Source of the DNA: Desulfuromonadaceae bacterium
Lineage (GTDB): Bacteria > Desulfobacterota > Desulfuromonadia > Desulfuromonadales > SZUA-540
Reading direction: 5' to 3'
Length of the DNA: 49,618 nucleotides
NCBI GenBank assembly: GCA_003250235.1
Contig: QKGY01000088.1
Span: forward strand, 1-49,618
The translations under genes and the position numbers were made by a program. The notes beneath the pieces are model-generated. The model worked only from the letters and a program-made list of their open reading frames with translations, had not been told where the DNA came from and made no database searches. Of this stretch, positions 29,540-38,355 are shown one piece after another (position 1 is the first letter of the stretch; every line of letters begins with the position of its first letter).

Positions 29540-30421
29540 ATGAAAAAGCGTGCTACAAAAAATATCCTTGAATACCTGCTCTTTCTCCCCCTGGCATTTC
29601 TTGCCAGGGTACTTCCACGGGATCTGGCTTTGTGGGTCGGGTCGCAGCTCGGCTGGATCAGCCAGTTCGTCCTGCCAAAACGAAAAAGGCAGGCTCGGAT
29701 CAATTTGCAGCAGGCTTTTCCCGAGATGGGAGAAAAAGACCTTGCGACAACCGTTACCAAAATGTTCCGCCATCTGGGCAAGAGCGGCATGGAAATGCTG
29801 CAAATGGAACAATTCAAGAGTGACGACGACCTGAAGTATTTCCACTTCCACGGCATAGAAAATCTGCGTGAAGCCCAGGCCCTTGGCAAAGGGCTCTTTA
29901 TCCTCACCGGACATCTCGGCTTCTGGGAGGTAGGCACCTTCTTTCTGCCGAAGCTGGGAATCCCGGTAGATTTCGTGGCCAAGCGGATGAAGAATCCGTA
30001 TATAGATGCCTACTTCAAACGGCTTCGTGAATCGGGGGGAGGACAGGTCATCGAGGCCAAGCACGGTGCACGACGCATTGTCAAAGCCCTGGCCGAAAAC
30101 AGGGCTGTCGCCATCCTGCTCGACCAACACATCTCACCGCCTGCAGGCGTCCGGGTCAATTTTTTCGGCAGGCCGGCCTACACAACGCCGATCATCTCCC
30201 AGATTGCCATGAAACAGGGAACCCCCATCGTTCCCAGTTTTTCCTACCGCCGGGACGACAATCGCTATGACATCTATTTCGGATCAATGATCGTTTTCGA
30301 AAAAGAGGCGGGAGAAGAGGCGATTCTGCGCAATACCCAAGTATTGACGGACCAGATAGAGGCTGCCGTGAGAAAAGAAATCACCCAGTGGTTCTGGGTG
30401 CACAAACGCTGGCGTCAATAA
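29540..30421 (+). CDS. lpxL: lipid A biosynthesis lauroyl (or other) acyltransferase, LpxL/HtrB family
   Basis: 293 residues. A short N-terminal membrane anchor (LEYLLFLPLAFLARVLP) is followed by the acyltransferase core with the HX4E catalytic motif H125-LGFW-E130 (TGHLGFWE). Later motifs FVAKRMKNPYID and DQHISPPAGVRVNFFG match LpxL/LpxM. It adds a secondary acyl chain to Kdo2-lipid IVA in the inner membrane; donor chain length is unknown. The start is the ATG at 29540. trmL follows 31 bases downstream and may be co-transcribed. Confidence 0.92.
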   Translation: MKKRATKNILEYLLFLPLAFLARVLPRDLALWVGSQLGWISQFVLPKRKRQARINLQQAFPEMGEKDLATTVTKMFRHLGKSGMEMLQMEQFKSDDDLKYFHFHGIENLREAQALGKGLFILTGHLGFWEVGTFFLPKLGIPVDFVAKRMKNPYIDAYFKRLRESGGGQVIEAKHGARRIVKALAENRAVAILLDQHISPPAGVRVNFFGRPAYTTPIISQIAMKQGTPIVPSFSYRRDDNRYDIYFGSMIVFEKEAGEEAILRNTQVLTDQIEAAVRKEITQWFWVHKRWRQ

Positions 30422-30452
30422 TGTCCCCGCCGCACAGGCTCTGCTTTCGGAA

Positions 30453-30935
30453 ATGACCGTCGTGATACCGCCCATCCCTTTCAACATTGTCCTGATCGAA
30501 CCGGAGATCCCTCCCAACACCGGCAATATCGCCCGGATGTGCGCCGCAACGGGTACCATCCTGCACTTGGTGGGAAAGCTCGGTTTTTCACTGGACGACA
30601 AACATCTCAAACGGGCGGGTCTGGATTACTGGCCTGCCGTCTCTCTGCGACGCTGGCAGTGTCTGGAAGAACTCCAGGCGGCCAATCCTCAAGGCCGCTG
30701 GTGGTTTACCTCCAAGAAAGCCGCTCGGAGCTACGTCGAGGCTGATTTTAAAGAGGGAGATTTCATCGTATTCGGGAAGGAAACCCAGGGGCTGGAGGAG
30801 AGTCTTCTGGAACAGTATCGGGACAGGGCTATCCGTATTCCGATCTTCTCCCAGGAAGTTCGCAGCCTGAACCTTTCCACCTCCGCGGGCATCGTTCTGT
30901 ACGAAGCCCTTCGCCAGAACGGCCGACTCACCTGA
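30453..30935 (+). CDS. trmL: tRNA (cytidine(34)-2'-O)-methyltransferase TrmL
   Basis: 160 residues, a minimal SPOUT methyltransferase. PEIPPNTGNIARMCAATG at the N-terminus, GLDYWPAV, FGKETQGLEESLLE and the C-terminal IPIFSQEVRSLNLSTSAGIV that forms the trefoil knot and SAM site are the family hallmarks. It methylates the 2'-O of C34/U34 in tRNA-Leu isoacceptors; a tRNA-Leu(CAG) gene is elsewhere in this window. The gene is convergent with ogt. Confidence 0.95.
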   Translation: MTVVIPPIPFNIVLIEPEIPPNTGNIARMCAATGTILHLVGKLGFSLDDKHLKRAGLDYWPAVSLRRWQCLEELQAANPQGRWWFTSKKAARSYVEADFKEGDFIVFGKETQGLEESLLEQYRDRAIRIPIFSQEVRSLNLSTSAGIVLYEALRQNGRLT

Positions 30936-31010
30936 TTGCTCCCACACGCCAGTCAATCGCCTAGAGGTGTTTTGGGTCTCTGCAGGCCAGCGCCGAGACC
31001 GGTAGCACAA

Positions 31011-31574
31011 TCAGTCCTGTGCGAAGAGATGCCCCTGTTCCTCCGTGCCGAGGTCTTGGATAGCGTCGCCGATCGCCCTTTCCAGAAGAAGCAGCTTCTG
31101 CTTGGTAGCAAGCCCCTGCCCACCGGAATACCCCGTTAAAGCCCCGGAACGACCGATCACCCGATGACAGGGGATGACGATCGGAAACGGATTGGCGGCC
31201 ATCACCCGCCCCACGGCCCGAGCGGCGCCAGGATGTCCAGCCATCACGGCCAGCTCACCGTACGAGAGGGTTCGTCCATAATCCACCGTCTGCAGGGCGC
31301 GAAGCACATACTCGGAGAAGGGCGACAGGGCTGAAAAATCCAGCAGCAAGTCAAAATGTTTTCGTACACCCCGGAAATAAGCATCCAGTTGCGACATCGC
31401 CTGAATAAGCTGCGGATCATCCCCTCCAGGGGTCGCATCGGGAAAACTCTCGAAAAGGCTTTCCTGCACAATGGCCGGGTCTGCATGAATGAGCATCATC
31501 CGCAGACCTTTCTCCCCGGCGACAAGCCCGATTACTCCTACGGGAGACGTCCAGAGTTCAACATGCCACGCCAT
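31011..31574 (-). CDS. ogt: methylated-DNA--protein-cysteine methyltransferase (Ogt/MGMT)
   Basis: 187 residues from the ATG at 31574, chosen over a 44-codon longer frame that lies inside murJ. The DNA-repair protein accepts the O6-alkyl group of guanine on C136 in IPCHRVIG. The preceding helix-turn-helix (RTLSYGELAVMAGHPGAARAV) and GYSGGQGLATKQKLLLLE after the active site are complete. The length fits Ogt, not Ada. It starts 16 bases after the murJ stop, with AAAGGAA as ribosome-binding site overlapping the end of murJ, so it is probably co-transcribed. Confidence 0.93.
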   Translation of the reverse strand: MAWHVELWTSPVGVIGLVAGEKGLRMMLIHADPAIVQESLFESFPDATPGGDDPQLIQAMSQLDAYFRGVRKHFDLLLDFSALSPFSEYVLRALQTVDYGRTLSYGELAVMAGHPGAARAVGRVMAANPFPIVIPCHRVIGRSGALTGYSGGQGLATKQKLLLLERAIGDAIQDLGTEEQGHLFAQD

Positions 31575-31590
31575 TGCCCAACGATTCCTT

Positions 31591-33162
31591 TCACGCTCTC
31601 CGCAGGATTTTTTTACGCAGCAGCCCGTACAGATCCGAAGCCTCCGGAATTCGCATCGCCATGCAACCGAGGGCATAGACCAGCACGCCCGCACAGACTG
31701 CGGCAACGAGGATGACGGCCTTCATGCCATGGTTCCCCATGGCGGACCAGGTCCCGAACTGCAGCACGTACCACACCGTTGCGGCCATCACAGCACTGAC
31801 GGGAATCAGGCGGAGAAAGGTCAGAAACACGGGCTTCAACCCAAGGCGCCCGTAACGGCGCCGCAGCGCCCACACCAGAAGGATACAATTGAACACGGAA
31901 GACAGAGTCAAAGCCAAAGCCAACCCGAGATGCTTCATCGGCCCCATCAGGGCCAGACCGAGCCCGGCATTGACCAAAAGGGTCCAGAACGAGATCCACA
32001 CCGGCGTCCGTGTATTTTTCATCGCATAAAACGCCGGAACGATCACCCGGCTCGCGCCGACAAAGAGGAGCCCTGGAGCATAGAACGCCAAAGCCAGGGC
32101 GGATTGGCGAACATCCTCGTACGAAAACTTGCCGGACATGAAAAAAAGACTGAAAACCGGTTGGGAACAGAGCATCAGGCCGAGAGCGGCCGGAATGGTA
32201 ATCAGTCCGATCAGGACCAGAGCAAAACGCAGGGACTCTTTGAGCCCATCCGTATCGCCAAGAGCGGCCTGCCGGCTCATCGAAGGCAAAACTGCCTGGG
32301 CCAGAGAAACAATAAATATGCCCTGGGGGAACTCGAACAGCCGTTGCCCGTAATACAGGAAAGAGACGCTTCCCTCCGGAAGAAAAGAGGCGAGCAGCCG
32401 GGTGACAACAACATTAATCTGGTAGATGGCCACGCCTGCTATACCCGGAAGCATCAGGGTGGCGATACGACGAACGGCAGGGTGCCGGAAATTGGCATTA
32501 AACCGAAGGCGGACTCCGACGCTCTTCAGTACAGGGATCTGGATGACGAACTGAACGATACCACCGAGCAGGACGCCGACAGCCAGGGCCGTGATCGGGA
32601 CGTCAAAGGATGAAGAGAAAAACAACGCACAGAGGATCATGCAGAGGTTGAGGAATAACGGGGATAGCGAGGGCCAGAAATACTTACCGAAGACATTGAG
32701 AATCCCCGTTACCAGCGCCAGCAGGCTGACAAAGAAGATGTACGGGAACATGATGCGGTTCAGATGATCGGTCAGAGCCAGCTTTCCTTCCACGGCGCTG
32801 AATCCGAATCCGATCCCTTTCACGATAAGGGGCGAACCCAGCACGCCGGCAAGCATAACCACAGCCAGTACCAGCATCAGGAGAGTCCAGCAGATAGAGG
32901 CGACCTTGCGAGCTTCGTCCGCCCCCTGTTTATGAAGGACATCCGAAAATGTAGGCACGAAGGCCGCCGTCAGGGAGCCTTCCGCAAAAAAGCGGCGGAG
33001 CAGATTGGGGATGGTAAAGGCCATAAAGAAGGCGTCAGTAGCAAAACCGGCTCCGAATATACCGGCGACCACCATATCACGGATAAGACCGGCAACACGG
33101 CTCAACCCTGTCGCCACTCCCATGACACTCGTCGCTTTTGATATACGCGCTTTTTCAGACAT
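31591..33162 (-). CDS. murJ: lipid II flippase MurJ (MviN)
   Basis: 523 residues from the ATG at 33162 (MSEKARISKATSVMGVATGL). About fourteen membrane helices are visible. The MurJ signature includes LSRVAGLIRDMVVAGIFG, FRRFFAEGSLTAAFVPTF with conserved Arg/Glu, and a central YGQRLFEFPQGIFIVSLAQAVLPSMS. It flips lipid II across the inner membrane for peptidoglycan synthesis. A longer in-frame start exists but has no ribosome-binding site; the chosen ATG has only a weak one. ogt follows 16 bases downstream. Confidence 0.94.
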   Translation of the reverse strand: MSEKARISKATSVMGVATGLSRVAGLIRDMVVAGIFGAGFATDAFFMAFTIPNLLRRFFAEGSLTAAFVPTFSDVLHKQGADEARKVASICWTLLMLVLAVVMLAGVLGSPLIVKGIGFGFSAVEGKLALTDHLNRIMFPYIFFVSLLALVTGILNVFGKYFWPSLSPLFLNLCMILCALFFSSSFDVPITALAVGVLLGGIVQFVIQIPVLKSVGVRLRFNANFRHPAVRRIATLMLPGIAGVAIYQINVVVTRLLASFLPEGSVSFLYYGQRLFEFPQGIFIVSLAQAVLPSMSRQAALGDTDGLKESLRFALVLIGLITIPAALGLMLCSQPVFSLFFMSGKFSYEDVRQSALALAFYAPGLLFVGASRVIVPAFYAMKNTRTPVWISFWTLLVNAGLGLALMGPMKHLGLALALTLSSVFNCILLVWALRRRYGRLGLKPVFLTFLRLIPVSAVMAATVWYVLQFGTWSAMGNHGMKAVILVAAVCAGVLVYALGCMAMRIPEASDLYGLLRKKILRRA

Positions 33163-33337
33163 GGTCAGAAGCTTTATCACAGGTGAAAAAAAGAAACAAT
33201 TCCCCAAACCGATTCAAAGGCGGCAAAACCGATATACGGAATTAATTCCATGTATTATTTTTGTCTAATCCATCTCGATACGACGATAAGGCACTGTTTT
33301 AGTAGTGTTTTTGTATTGTGATTAATATTTTTTTATC

Positions 33338-33366
33338 TTGACAGCCGCCAAATGGGGTGCTATAAA
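33338..33366 (+). promoter_or_regulatory. sigma-70 promoter of rpsT
   Basis: TTGACA (33338-33343), 17-base spacer, TATAAA (33361-33366), about 54 bases before the start codon. Confidence 0.8.
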
Positions 33367-33419
33367 CGTTGCGCTGAATCAGACTATAAAGGCCCACCAA
33401 GAATACGGAGGATAGAACC

Positions 33420-33683
33420 TTGGCAAATCACAAATCGGCATTAAAAAGAAATCGTCAGAACGCTGTCCGCAATGCTCGCAACACCCATATCCGCTCGACC
33501 ATGAGAACTTTCGTCAAGAAAGTACGTGAGTCCGTCGCTGCCGGCGATGCCGCTGCTGCCAAAGCAGCCCTGGAACAAGCCGTTCCTCTCATTGACAAGG
33601 CATCGACCAAGGGTGTTATTCATAAAGCAACGGCCAGCCGTAAAATCTCCCGTCTGGCCAAGTTGGTCAACTCCTTGGGCTAG
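33420..33683 (+). CDS. rpsT: 30S ribosomal protein S20
   Basis: 87 residues, the normal size. The N-terminal ANHKSALKRNRQNAVRNARN and KKVRESVAAGD and the C-terminal IHKATASRKISRLAKLVNS are typical of this basic helical-bundle protein, which binds 16S rRNA early in assembly. Translation starts at TTG with ACGGAGGATAG nine bases before it. TTG starts are common for S20, where weak initiation supports autogenous control. It is transcribed alone: a strong promoter lies upstream and a terminator follows. Confidence 0.97.
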   Translation: MANHKSALKRNRQNAVRNARNTHIRSTMRTFVKKVRESVAAGDAAAAKAALEQAVPLIDKASTKGVIHKATASRKISRLAKLVNSLG

Positions 33684-33705
33684 TTTTTCCAAGGGTGTCT
33701 TTTCG

Positions 33706-33734
33706 AAAAAAGGGGGGCTTGGCCCCCCTTTTTT
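33706..33734 (+). terminator. terminator after rpsT
   Basis: Stem AAAAAAGGGGGGC / GGCCCCCCTTTTTT with a small loop. It is symmetrical and may also act on the converging holA transcript. Confidence 0.92.
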
Positions 33735-33760
33735 ATTGCAAATCTCCCGCCCCGATCCGG

Positions 33761-34753
33761 TTATTCCGCAACCAGATTTAAAACAAGTTCCTCCATGAGA
33801 GCTTCGGCATCTGCTCCGCTCGATTTGAGAGCGAGATCGGTATGAAGGAACAGTTCGAAAATACGACGAAATTGTCGTGCGGAAAATCTCCCAGCCTGAC
33901 GGATCAGGCCATCGGCAAAATAAGGGTTGACGCCAACCTGTCGCGGTATATCCTTTCGAGCCACGTTCTGATTCAACAACTCCTGAATTTTCCAGAGCTG
34001 ACGATAGTGTCGGGTCAGCATGGACAGAATCAGCAGGGACGCTGTGCCCTCGTCATGCAACCGTCTAAGCAGACGAAGGGCTTCGGCAGCGTTACGATTG
34101 CCCAACGCATTGGTCAGATCAAAAACGCTTTCCACGCGCGTATCGGAAACCACCGCTCGTACGTCTGCGACATCGATCAGGTCCGCCTTGCCCAGATAAC
34201 CGTATAACTTAGTTAATTCGCCATCGATTTCCTGGAGATTGTTGCTGACGCGCCGGCAGAACAGGGCCATCCCCTCTTCCGTAAAGGATTTTCCGGCAGA
34301 TCGGGCGTGCTCTCTGACAAACGCGGGAATCTGGTTGTCGTACGGCTGTTTGAACTCAACCAGTTCCCCGTTTTTTTTGAATTCCTGGAAAAATTTTTTT
34401 CGTCCGTCGATTTTATCGGCGACAAATACCAGGATTGTCTCATCCACAGGATGTTGCAGGTATGGGAGCAATTGGTCGAGCTGACCGGCAGAGAGATTTT
34501 GTGCATCCTTGACGACAATCAAGCGATGAGAAGCGAAGACAGGAAACGTGCGGGCCGTATCCACAAGGGTCTCAACCAGAACGTCCTTTCCGTAGAAAAT
34601 ATTAAAGTTGAAATCCCGTGCATCGGCAGGTACAAGGAAATCGCGAAGGCGTTCCAGGCTGCGATCCCGCAGGTAGGTTTCCTCGCCATACAAAAACAGC
34701 AGGGTGGGAATTTGTCCCTGGTCGAGAGCGCGGTTCAGTTCGGTAGGGGTCAT
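33761..34753 (-). CDS. holA: DNA polymerase III subunit delta
   Basis: 330 residues, the usual length. LFLYGEETYLRDRSLERLRDF at the N-terminus, the FPVFASHRLIVVKDAQNLS segment of domain I and the LLRRLHDEGTASLLILSMLTRHYRQLWKIQELL helical C-terminal domain match HolA. It opens the beta sliding clamp within the clamp loader. The gene follows lptE and leuS in the same order as in many Proteobacteria (leuS-lptE-holA), 19 bases after the lptE stop. Confidence 0.94.
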   Translation of the reverse strand: MTPTELNRALDQGQIPTLLFLYGEETYLRDRSLERLRDFLVPADARDFNFNIFYGKDVLVETLVDTARTFPVFASHRLIVVKDAQNLSAGQLDQLLPYLQHPVDETILVFVADKIDGRKKFFQEFKKNGELVEFKQPYDNQIPAFVREHARSAGKSFTEEGMALFCRRVSNNLQEIDGELTKLYGYLGKADLIDVADVRAVVSDTRVESVFDLTNALGNRNAAEALRLLRRLHDEGTASLLILSMLTRHYRQLWKIQELLNQNVARKDIPRQVGVNPYFADGLIRQAGRFSARQFRRIFELFLHTDLALKSSGADAEALMEELVLNLVAE

Positions 34754-34772
34754 AGCCGTGGCCTGTTATCGG

Positions 34773-35285
34773 CTAGAAATTATCCAGAATCCGGAAATAG
34801 AGTTCTTCCGCCAGCCGTTCGGCAATCAGTTGCTGCGCAGCAGTTTCCCTGTCGTCCTGGATGCTCTTGTCCGGGTCCGTTCGATATTCGTCATTCCACG
34901 ACACGGTTCCCTTCCACAGAGCCTTGCCGTCGGATGCCCTTCGCAACGTCGCAGCCACGGAGATGTCCGCGCGGTACTCGGTAATGTTATCCTGCGCGTT
35001 ATAGGAAATGGCCGTGGTGGAATAACTGGTCACCGTTCCCGTCAGGACCAGATCAGCAGCATTCCAATTTTCAACAATATCGAGCTCCGGTTTCCGAGCA
35101 AAGCGGGCAACAACCGCATTGGTGACCAGATCCTCGAGGTAAGGCTCGTGAGTGCGGTTTTCAAAGAGATCGACATAGAGGGAGGTCCCGCCTTGCGGGA
35201 GACCTCCCTCTCTCTCTGAAAAACGGTACCCGCACCCTGGGATTACCAGCAGCAAACAAACTATTGCGAGGAGCCAACGCCTCAT
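34773..35285 (-). CDS. lptE: LPS assembly lipoprotein LptE
   Basis: 170 residues with signal peptide and lipobox IPGC (lipidated C18). The mature protein begins GYRFSEREGGLPQGG, followed by LYVDLFENRTHEPYLEDLVTNAV, as in LptE/RlpB, which plugs the LptD barrel and helps deliver LPS to the outer leaflet. The ATG overlaps the leuS stop by four bases (ATGA), so the pair is coupled. The leuS-lptE-holA order supports the call although the sequence is divergent, as usual for this family. Confidence 0.9.
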   Translation of the reverse strand: MRRWLLAIVCLLLVIPGCGYRFSEREGGLPQGGTSLYVDLFENRTHEPYLEDLVTNAVVARFARKPELDIVENWNAADLVLTGTVTSYSTTAISYNAQDNITEYRADISVAATLRRASDGKALWKGTVSWNDEYRTDPDKSIQDDRETAAQQLIAERLAEELYFRILDNF

Positions 35286-37837
35286 GCAACCACCACGCTG
35301 ACCAGACGACCAGGTACGACAACAATCTTCTTGATGGCCTTGCCCTCAATGAAGCGGGCAACATTCTCCTCGAGCACAGCCGCCTTCTTGATGTCGTCTT
35401 CAGAGGCATCGGCGGTTATGGTAATCTTGCCGCGGACTTTTCCGTTCACCTGGACCACGATGAGTTTTTCGTCTTCAACAAGCGCCTGCTCATCCACAAC
35501 AGGCCACCCTTTGTCCAAAAGACTGACCGAATGGCCGAGCACGCTCCACAGCTCTTCGGTGATATGGGGGACAAACGGGGAGAGAAGACGAAGGACCGTT
35601 TCAAGAGCTTCGCGCAAGGCTCCAGGATATTTTTCCTTTTCATCTATGCCGTAAATAGCATTGACGAGCTCCATGACAGCGGCGATAGCGGTGTTAAAGT
35701 GGAATCTGCCGTCAATATCCTCCGTCACCTTTTTGATCGTACGATGGGTAACACGGCGAAGGGCCTTGGCGGCCCCTTCGGTCTCAGGGGAACCGGAGCC
35801 ACCCTGCAGGAGTTCAAGATTCTCGTAGACAGCACGCCAGACCCTGCCCAAAAACCGATAACACCCCTCGACCCCCTGGTCGTTCCATTCCAAGTCTTTT
35901 TCGGGAGGTGCAGCGAAAAGAGTAAAAAGCCGCGCCGTATCAGCACCGTAGTGAGCGATGAGATTGTCGGGGTCGACAACGTTTTTCTTCGACTTGCTCA
36001 TCTTTTCAATGCGCCCGATTTTCGTTTCGGACTGACACCGGGAGCACTTGCCGTCAATGACTTCCTCGGGATAAAGCCAGCCATGCTGCGGGCAGGAGCG
36101 CGTCTCCATGCACACCATTCCCTGTGTCAGCAGGTTGGTGAACGGCTCGGAGACATCCATCATTCCCAGATCTCTCATGACCTTGGTGAAGAAGCGCGCA
36201 TAGAGCAGATGCATGACCGCGTGCTCGATGCCGCCGATGTACTGATCAACCGGAAGCCAGTATTCCGCCGCTTGTTTGTCTACAGGCGCAGAAGGGAAAT
36301 CGGGGCAGGCATAGCGGGCGAAATACCAGGAGCTCTCGACAAAAGTATCAAAGGTATCGCATTCCCGGCGGGCCACTTCGCCACACTGGGGACAGGTCAC
36401 CCGCACAAACTCCTGGTTTTTCGCCAGGGGACTCCCCCCCTCGCCGGTAAACTCGACATCCGTCGGCAGCACGACGGGAAGATCCTGTTCCGGTACGGGC
36501 ACGACGCCACACACATCGCAATAGATGATGGGGATCGGAGTCCCCCAATAGCGTTGCCGTGAAACCCCCCAGTCCCGAAGCCGGTAATTGACAGTCTTCT
36601 GACCGATCCCTTCCTTGTGAAGATAATCGGCAATTTTCTCTTTGGCCTCTTCATTGGCCAGGCCGTCAAATGCCCCGGAATTCACCATGCGCCCCGGACC
36701 GGTCCAGGCCTCTGCCATGGCCTCGGGGTTCAGAGAATCTCCCTCCGGTTGAATAACCACAACCTTGGGAAGGTCATATTTGGATGCGAACTCAAAATCA
36801 CGCTGGTCATGGGTCGGAACGGCCATGACCGCGCCTGTGCCGTAATCCATCAGGACAAAGTTGGCAAGAAAGATCGGCATACGCTGTTTACTGACGGGAT
36901 TGATACAGTAAGCCCCTGTAAACACGCCTTCTTTTTCGAAATCCTCACTGGTCCTCTTGATCTTGTCCTGCTTTTTGACCTTTGTGATAAAGGCTTCGAC
37001 ATCCTGGCGCCTATCAGGCGTCACGATCTCAAGAGCCAGAGGATGCTCAGGGGCCAGACTCATGAAAGTGGCGCCGAAAAGAGTATCCTGCCGGGTCGTA
37101 AAAACCCGGATCTTTTTCATGGAGCCTTCCATCGGAAAATCGATCTCGCAACCGGTGCTGCGTCCGATCCAGTTTCGCTGCATGATCAGAACCGGCTCGG
37201 GCCACCCTTTGAGATCCTCCATGCAGTCCAGAAGTTCCTGAGCGTATTCGGTCGTCTTGAAAAACCACTGTTCCAGTTCTTTCGGAGTTACCTCACTGTC
37301 GCAGCGCCAGCAACAGCCGTCCTCAACCTGCTCATTGGCCAGAACGGTCTGGCATTGGGGACACCAGTTAACGGAAGAACTCTTTTTGTAAGCCAGCCCT
37401 TTTTCAAACATTTTGAGAAAAATGAGCTGCTCCCACTTGTAGTAATCGACATTGCAGGTAGCCAGTTCACGATCCCAATCGTAGGAAAGTCCCATTTTCT
37501 TGAGCTGGGAGCGCATATTGGCGATATTTTCATAAGTCCACTTGGCCGGGTGGGTACCGTGCTGGATGGCGGCATTCTCTGCGGGCATACCAAAGGCATC
37601 CCATCCCATGGGATGAAGGACATTGTAGCCTTGCATTCTTTTGAAACGCGCAACCACGTCCCCGATGGAATAGTTGCGTACATGCCCCATATGAATACGG
37701 CCCGAGGGATACGGGAACATTTCAAGCAGGTAATATTTCGGTTTGTCGGAATTTTCACCGACCTTGAACGTCTTTTCCTCTTCCCACTTCTTTTGCCATT
37801 TGCTCTCCAGAGCCGTGGCGTTATAGCGCTCTTCCAT
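35282..37837 (-). CDS. leuS: leucyl-tRNA synthetase
   Basis: 851 residues from the ATG at 37837 (GCGGAGGCACT upstream). Class I signatures are H49-MGH52 in the HIGH region and KMSKS at 612-616. The editing domain (GCEIDFPMEG to IYCDVCG) and three zinc-binding Cys pairs (CPQCQTV..CWRCD, CDVCG..CPQCGEVARREC, CPQHGWL..CSRCQ) are visible. Bacterial LeuS of this size charges tRNA-Leu and edits norvaline and isoleucine. A terminator-like hairpin lies about 30-60 bases before the start. Confidence 0.97.
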   Translation of the reverse strand: MEERYNATALESKWQKKWEEEKTFKVGENSDKPKYYLLEMFPYPSGRIHMGHVRNYSIGDVVARFKRMQGYNVLHPMGWDAFGMPAENAAIQHGTHPAKWTYENIANMRSQLKKMGLSYDWDRELATCNVDYYKWEQLIFLKMFEKGLAYKKSSSVNWCPQCQTVLANEQVEDGCCWRCDSEVTPKELEQWFFKTTEYAQELLDCMEDLKGWPEPVLIMQRNWIGRSTGCEIDFPMEGSMKKIRVFTTRQDTLFGATFMSLAPEHPLALEIVTPDRRQDVEAFITKVKKQDKIKRTSEDFEKEGVFTGAYCINPVSKQRMPIFLANFVLMDYGTGAVMAVPTHDQRDFEFASKYDLPKVVVIQPEGDSLNPEAMAEAWTGPGRMVNSGAFDGLANEEAKEKIADYLHKEGIGQKTVNYRLRDWGVSRQRYWGTPIPIIYCDVCGVVPVPEQDLPVVLPTDVEFTGEGGSPLAKNQEFVRVTCPQCGEVARRECDTFDTFVESSWYFARYACPDFPSAPVDKQAAEYWLPVDQYIGGIEHAVMHLLYARFFTKVMRDLGMMDVSEPFTNLLTQGMVCMETRSCPQHGWLYPEEVIDGKCSRCQSETKIGRIEKMSKSKKNVVDPDNLIAHYGADTARLFTLFAAPPEKDLEWNDQGVEGCYRFLGRVWRAVYENLELLQGGSGSPETEGAAKALRRVTHRTIKKVTEDIDGRFHFNTAIAAVMELVNAIYGIDEKEKYPGALREALETVLRLLSPFVPHITEELWSVLGHSVSLLDKGWPVVDEQALVEDEKLIVVQVNGKVRGKITITADASEDDIKKAAVLEENVARFIEGKAIKKIVVVPGRLVSVVVA

Positions 37838-37866
37838 AGTGCCTCCGCAGCTGATGCCGCAACCAG

Positions 37867-37897
37867 AAAAAACAGGAATACCGGCAAGCGCCGGTAT
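37867..37897 (-). terminator. terminator-like hairpin between infA and leuS
   Basis: Minus strand: ATACCGGC-GCTT-GCCGGTAT (37897-37878) followed by TCCTGTTTTTTC. It may end the infA transcript, or attenuate leuS, whose start is only 30 bases on. Confidence 0.65.
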
Positions 37898-37928
37898 GGG
37901 TATTGTCATTCACTACAACTGATGTCTG

Positions 37929-37949
37929 CTGGCGCACAAAGCGCCAGCT
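37929..37949 (-). other. perfect hairpin between infA and leuS
   Basis: GCTGGCGC-TTTGT-GCGCCAGC, an 8-bp stem without a T run, upstream of the terminator-like hairpin at 37867-37897. It could compete with or stabilise the leader. No T-box consensus (AGGGTGG-type) was found. Confidence 0.5.
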
Positions 37950-37999
37950 GTGGCAGTGGCAATTCCGAGTATCGTCCGTTGCGAAACGGCCTGTACCCG

Positions 38000-38218
38000 T
38001 TATTTCTCGCGATACGTGATGCGTCCGCGCGTCAGATCGTAGGGAGAGAGTTCTACGGTAACGCGGTCTCCCGGAAGAATGCGAATGTAAAATTTGCGCA
38101 TCTTCCCAGAAATATGCGCCAGGACAATATGCCCGTTATCAAGCTTGACACGAAACATTGCATTCGGGAGAGGCTCGATTACCGAACCCTCAACTTCAAT
38201 CGCTTCTTCCTTTGCCAA
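38000..38218 (-). CDS. infA: translation initiation factor IF-1
   Basis: 72 residues, exactly the family size. MAKEEAIEVEGSVIEPLPNA, MFRVKLDNGHIVLAHISGKM and RILPGDRVTVELSPYDLTRGR are diagnostic of the OB-fold protein that occupies the ribosomal A site during initiation. A candidate promoter lies at 38272-38301. It is transcribed after the chemosensory operon but is not obviously part of it. Confidence 0.97.
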   Translation of the reverse strand: MAKEEAIEVEGSVIEPLPNAMFRVKLDNGHIVLAHISGKMRKFYIRILPGDRVTVELSPYDLTRGRITYREK

Positions 38219-38271
38219 AACGGCCTCCGTACAAAATAGTCATTGATTAAAAAAAACGGAAAATCCGGCTT

Positions 38272-38301
38272 ATTTAACATAAGTATAGCCAAGCTTGTCA
38301 A
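38272..38301 (-). promoter_or_regulatory. candidate sigma-70 promoter of infA
   Basis: Minus strand: TTGACA (38301-38296), 18-base spacer, TTAAAT (38277-38272). The -35 is perfect and the -10 is weak. Confidence 0.45.
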
Positions 38302-38331
38302 CCCCCATCACGTAACCGCCGTCTATGGGGG
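38302..38331 (-). other. inverted repeat after the chemosensory operon
   Basis: CCCCCAT (38302-38308) pairs with ATGGGGG (38325-38331) around a 16-base loop. It lies just after the last cheY gene and ahead of the infA promoter. There is no T run, so it is only a possible terminator. Confidence 0.45.
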
Positions 38332-38355
38332 CGCCTCAGCGACTGCCGTGTTTCA

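Noticed and set aside
31489..32613. 374-codon plus-strand open frame over ogt and murJ
   Set aside because: Gln/His/Arg-rich random-looking sequence opposite a conserved membrane protein.
37838..37999. Possible T-box riboswitch before leuS
   Set aside because: No specifier-loop or AGGGTGG antiterminator consensus; only two simple hairpins.
35264..38239. Two long plus-strand open frames (432 and 540 codons) over leuS and infA
   Set aside because: They are shadows of the minus-strand leuS and infA, whose class I synthetase and IF-1 motifs are complete.
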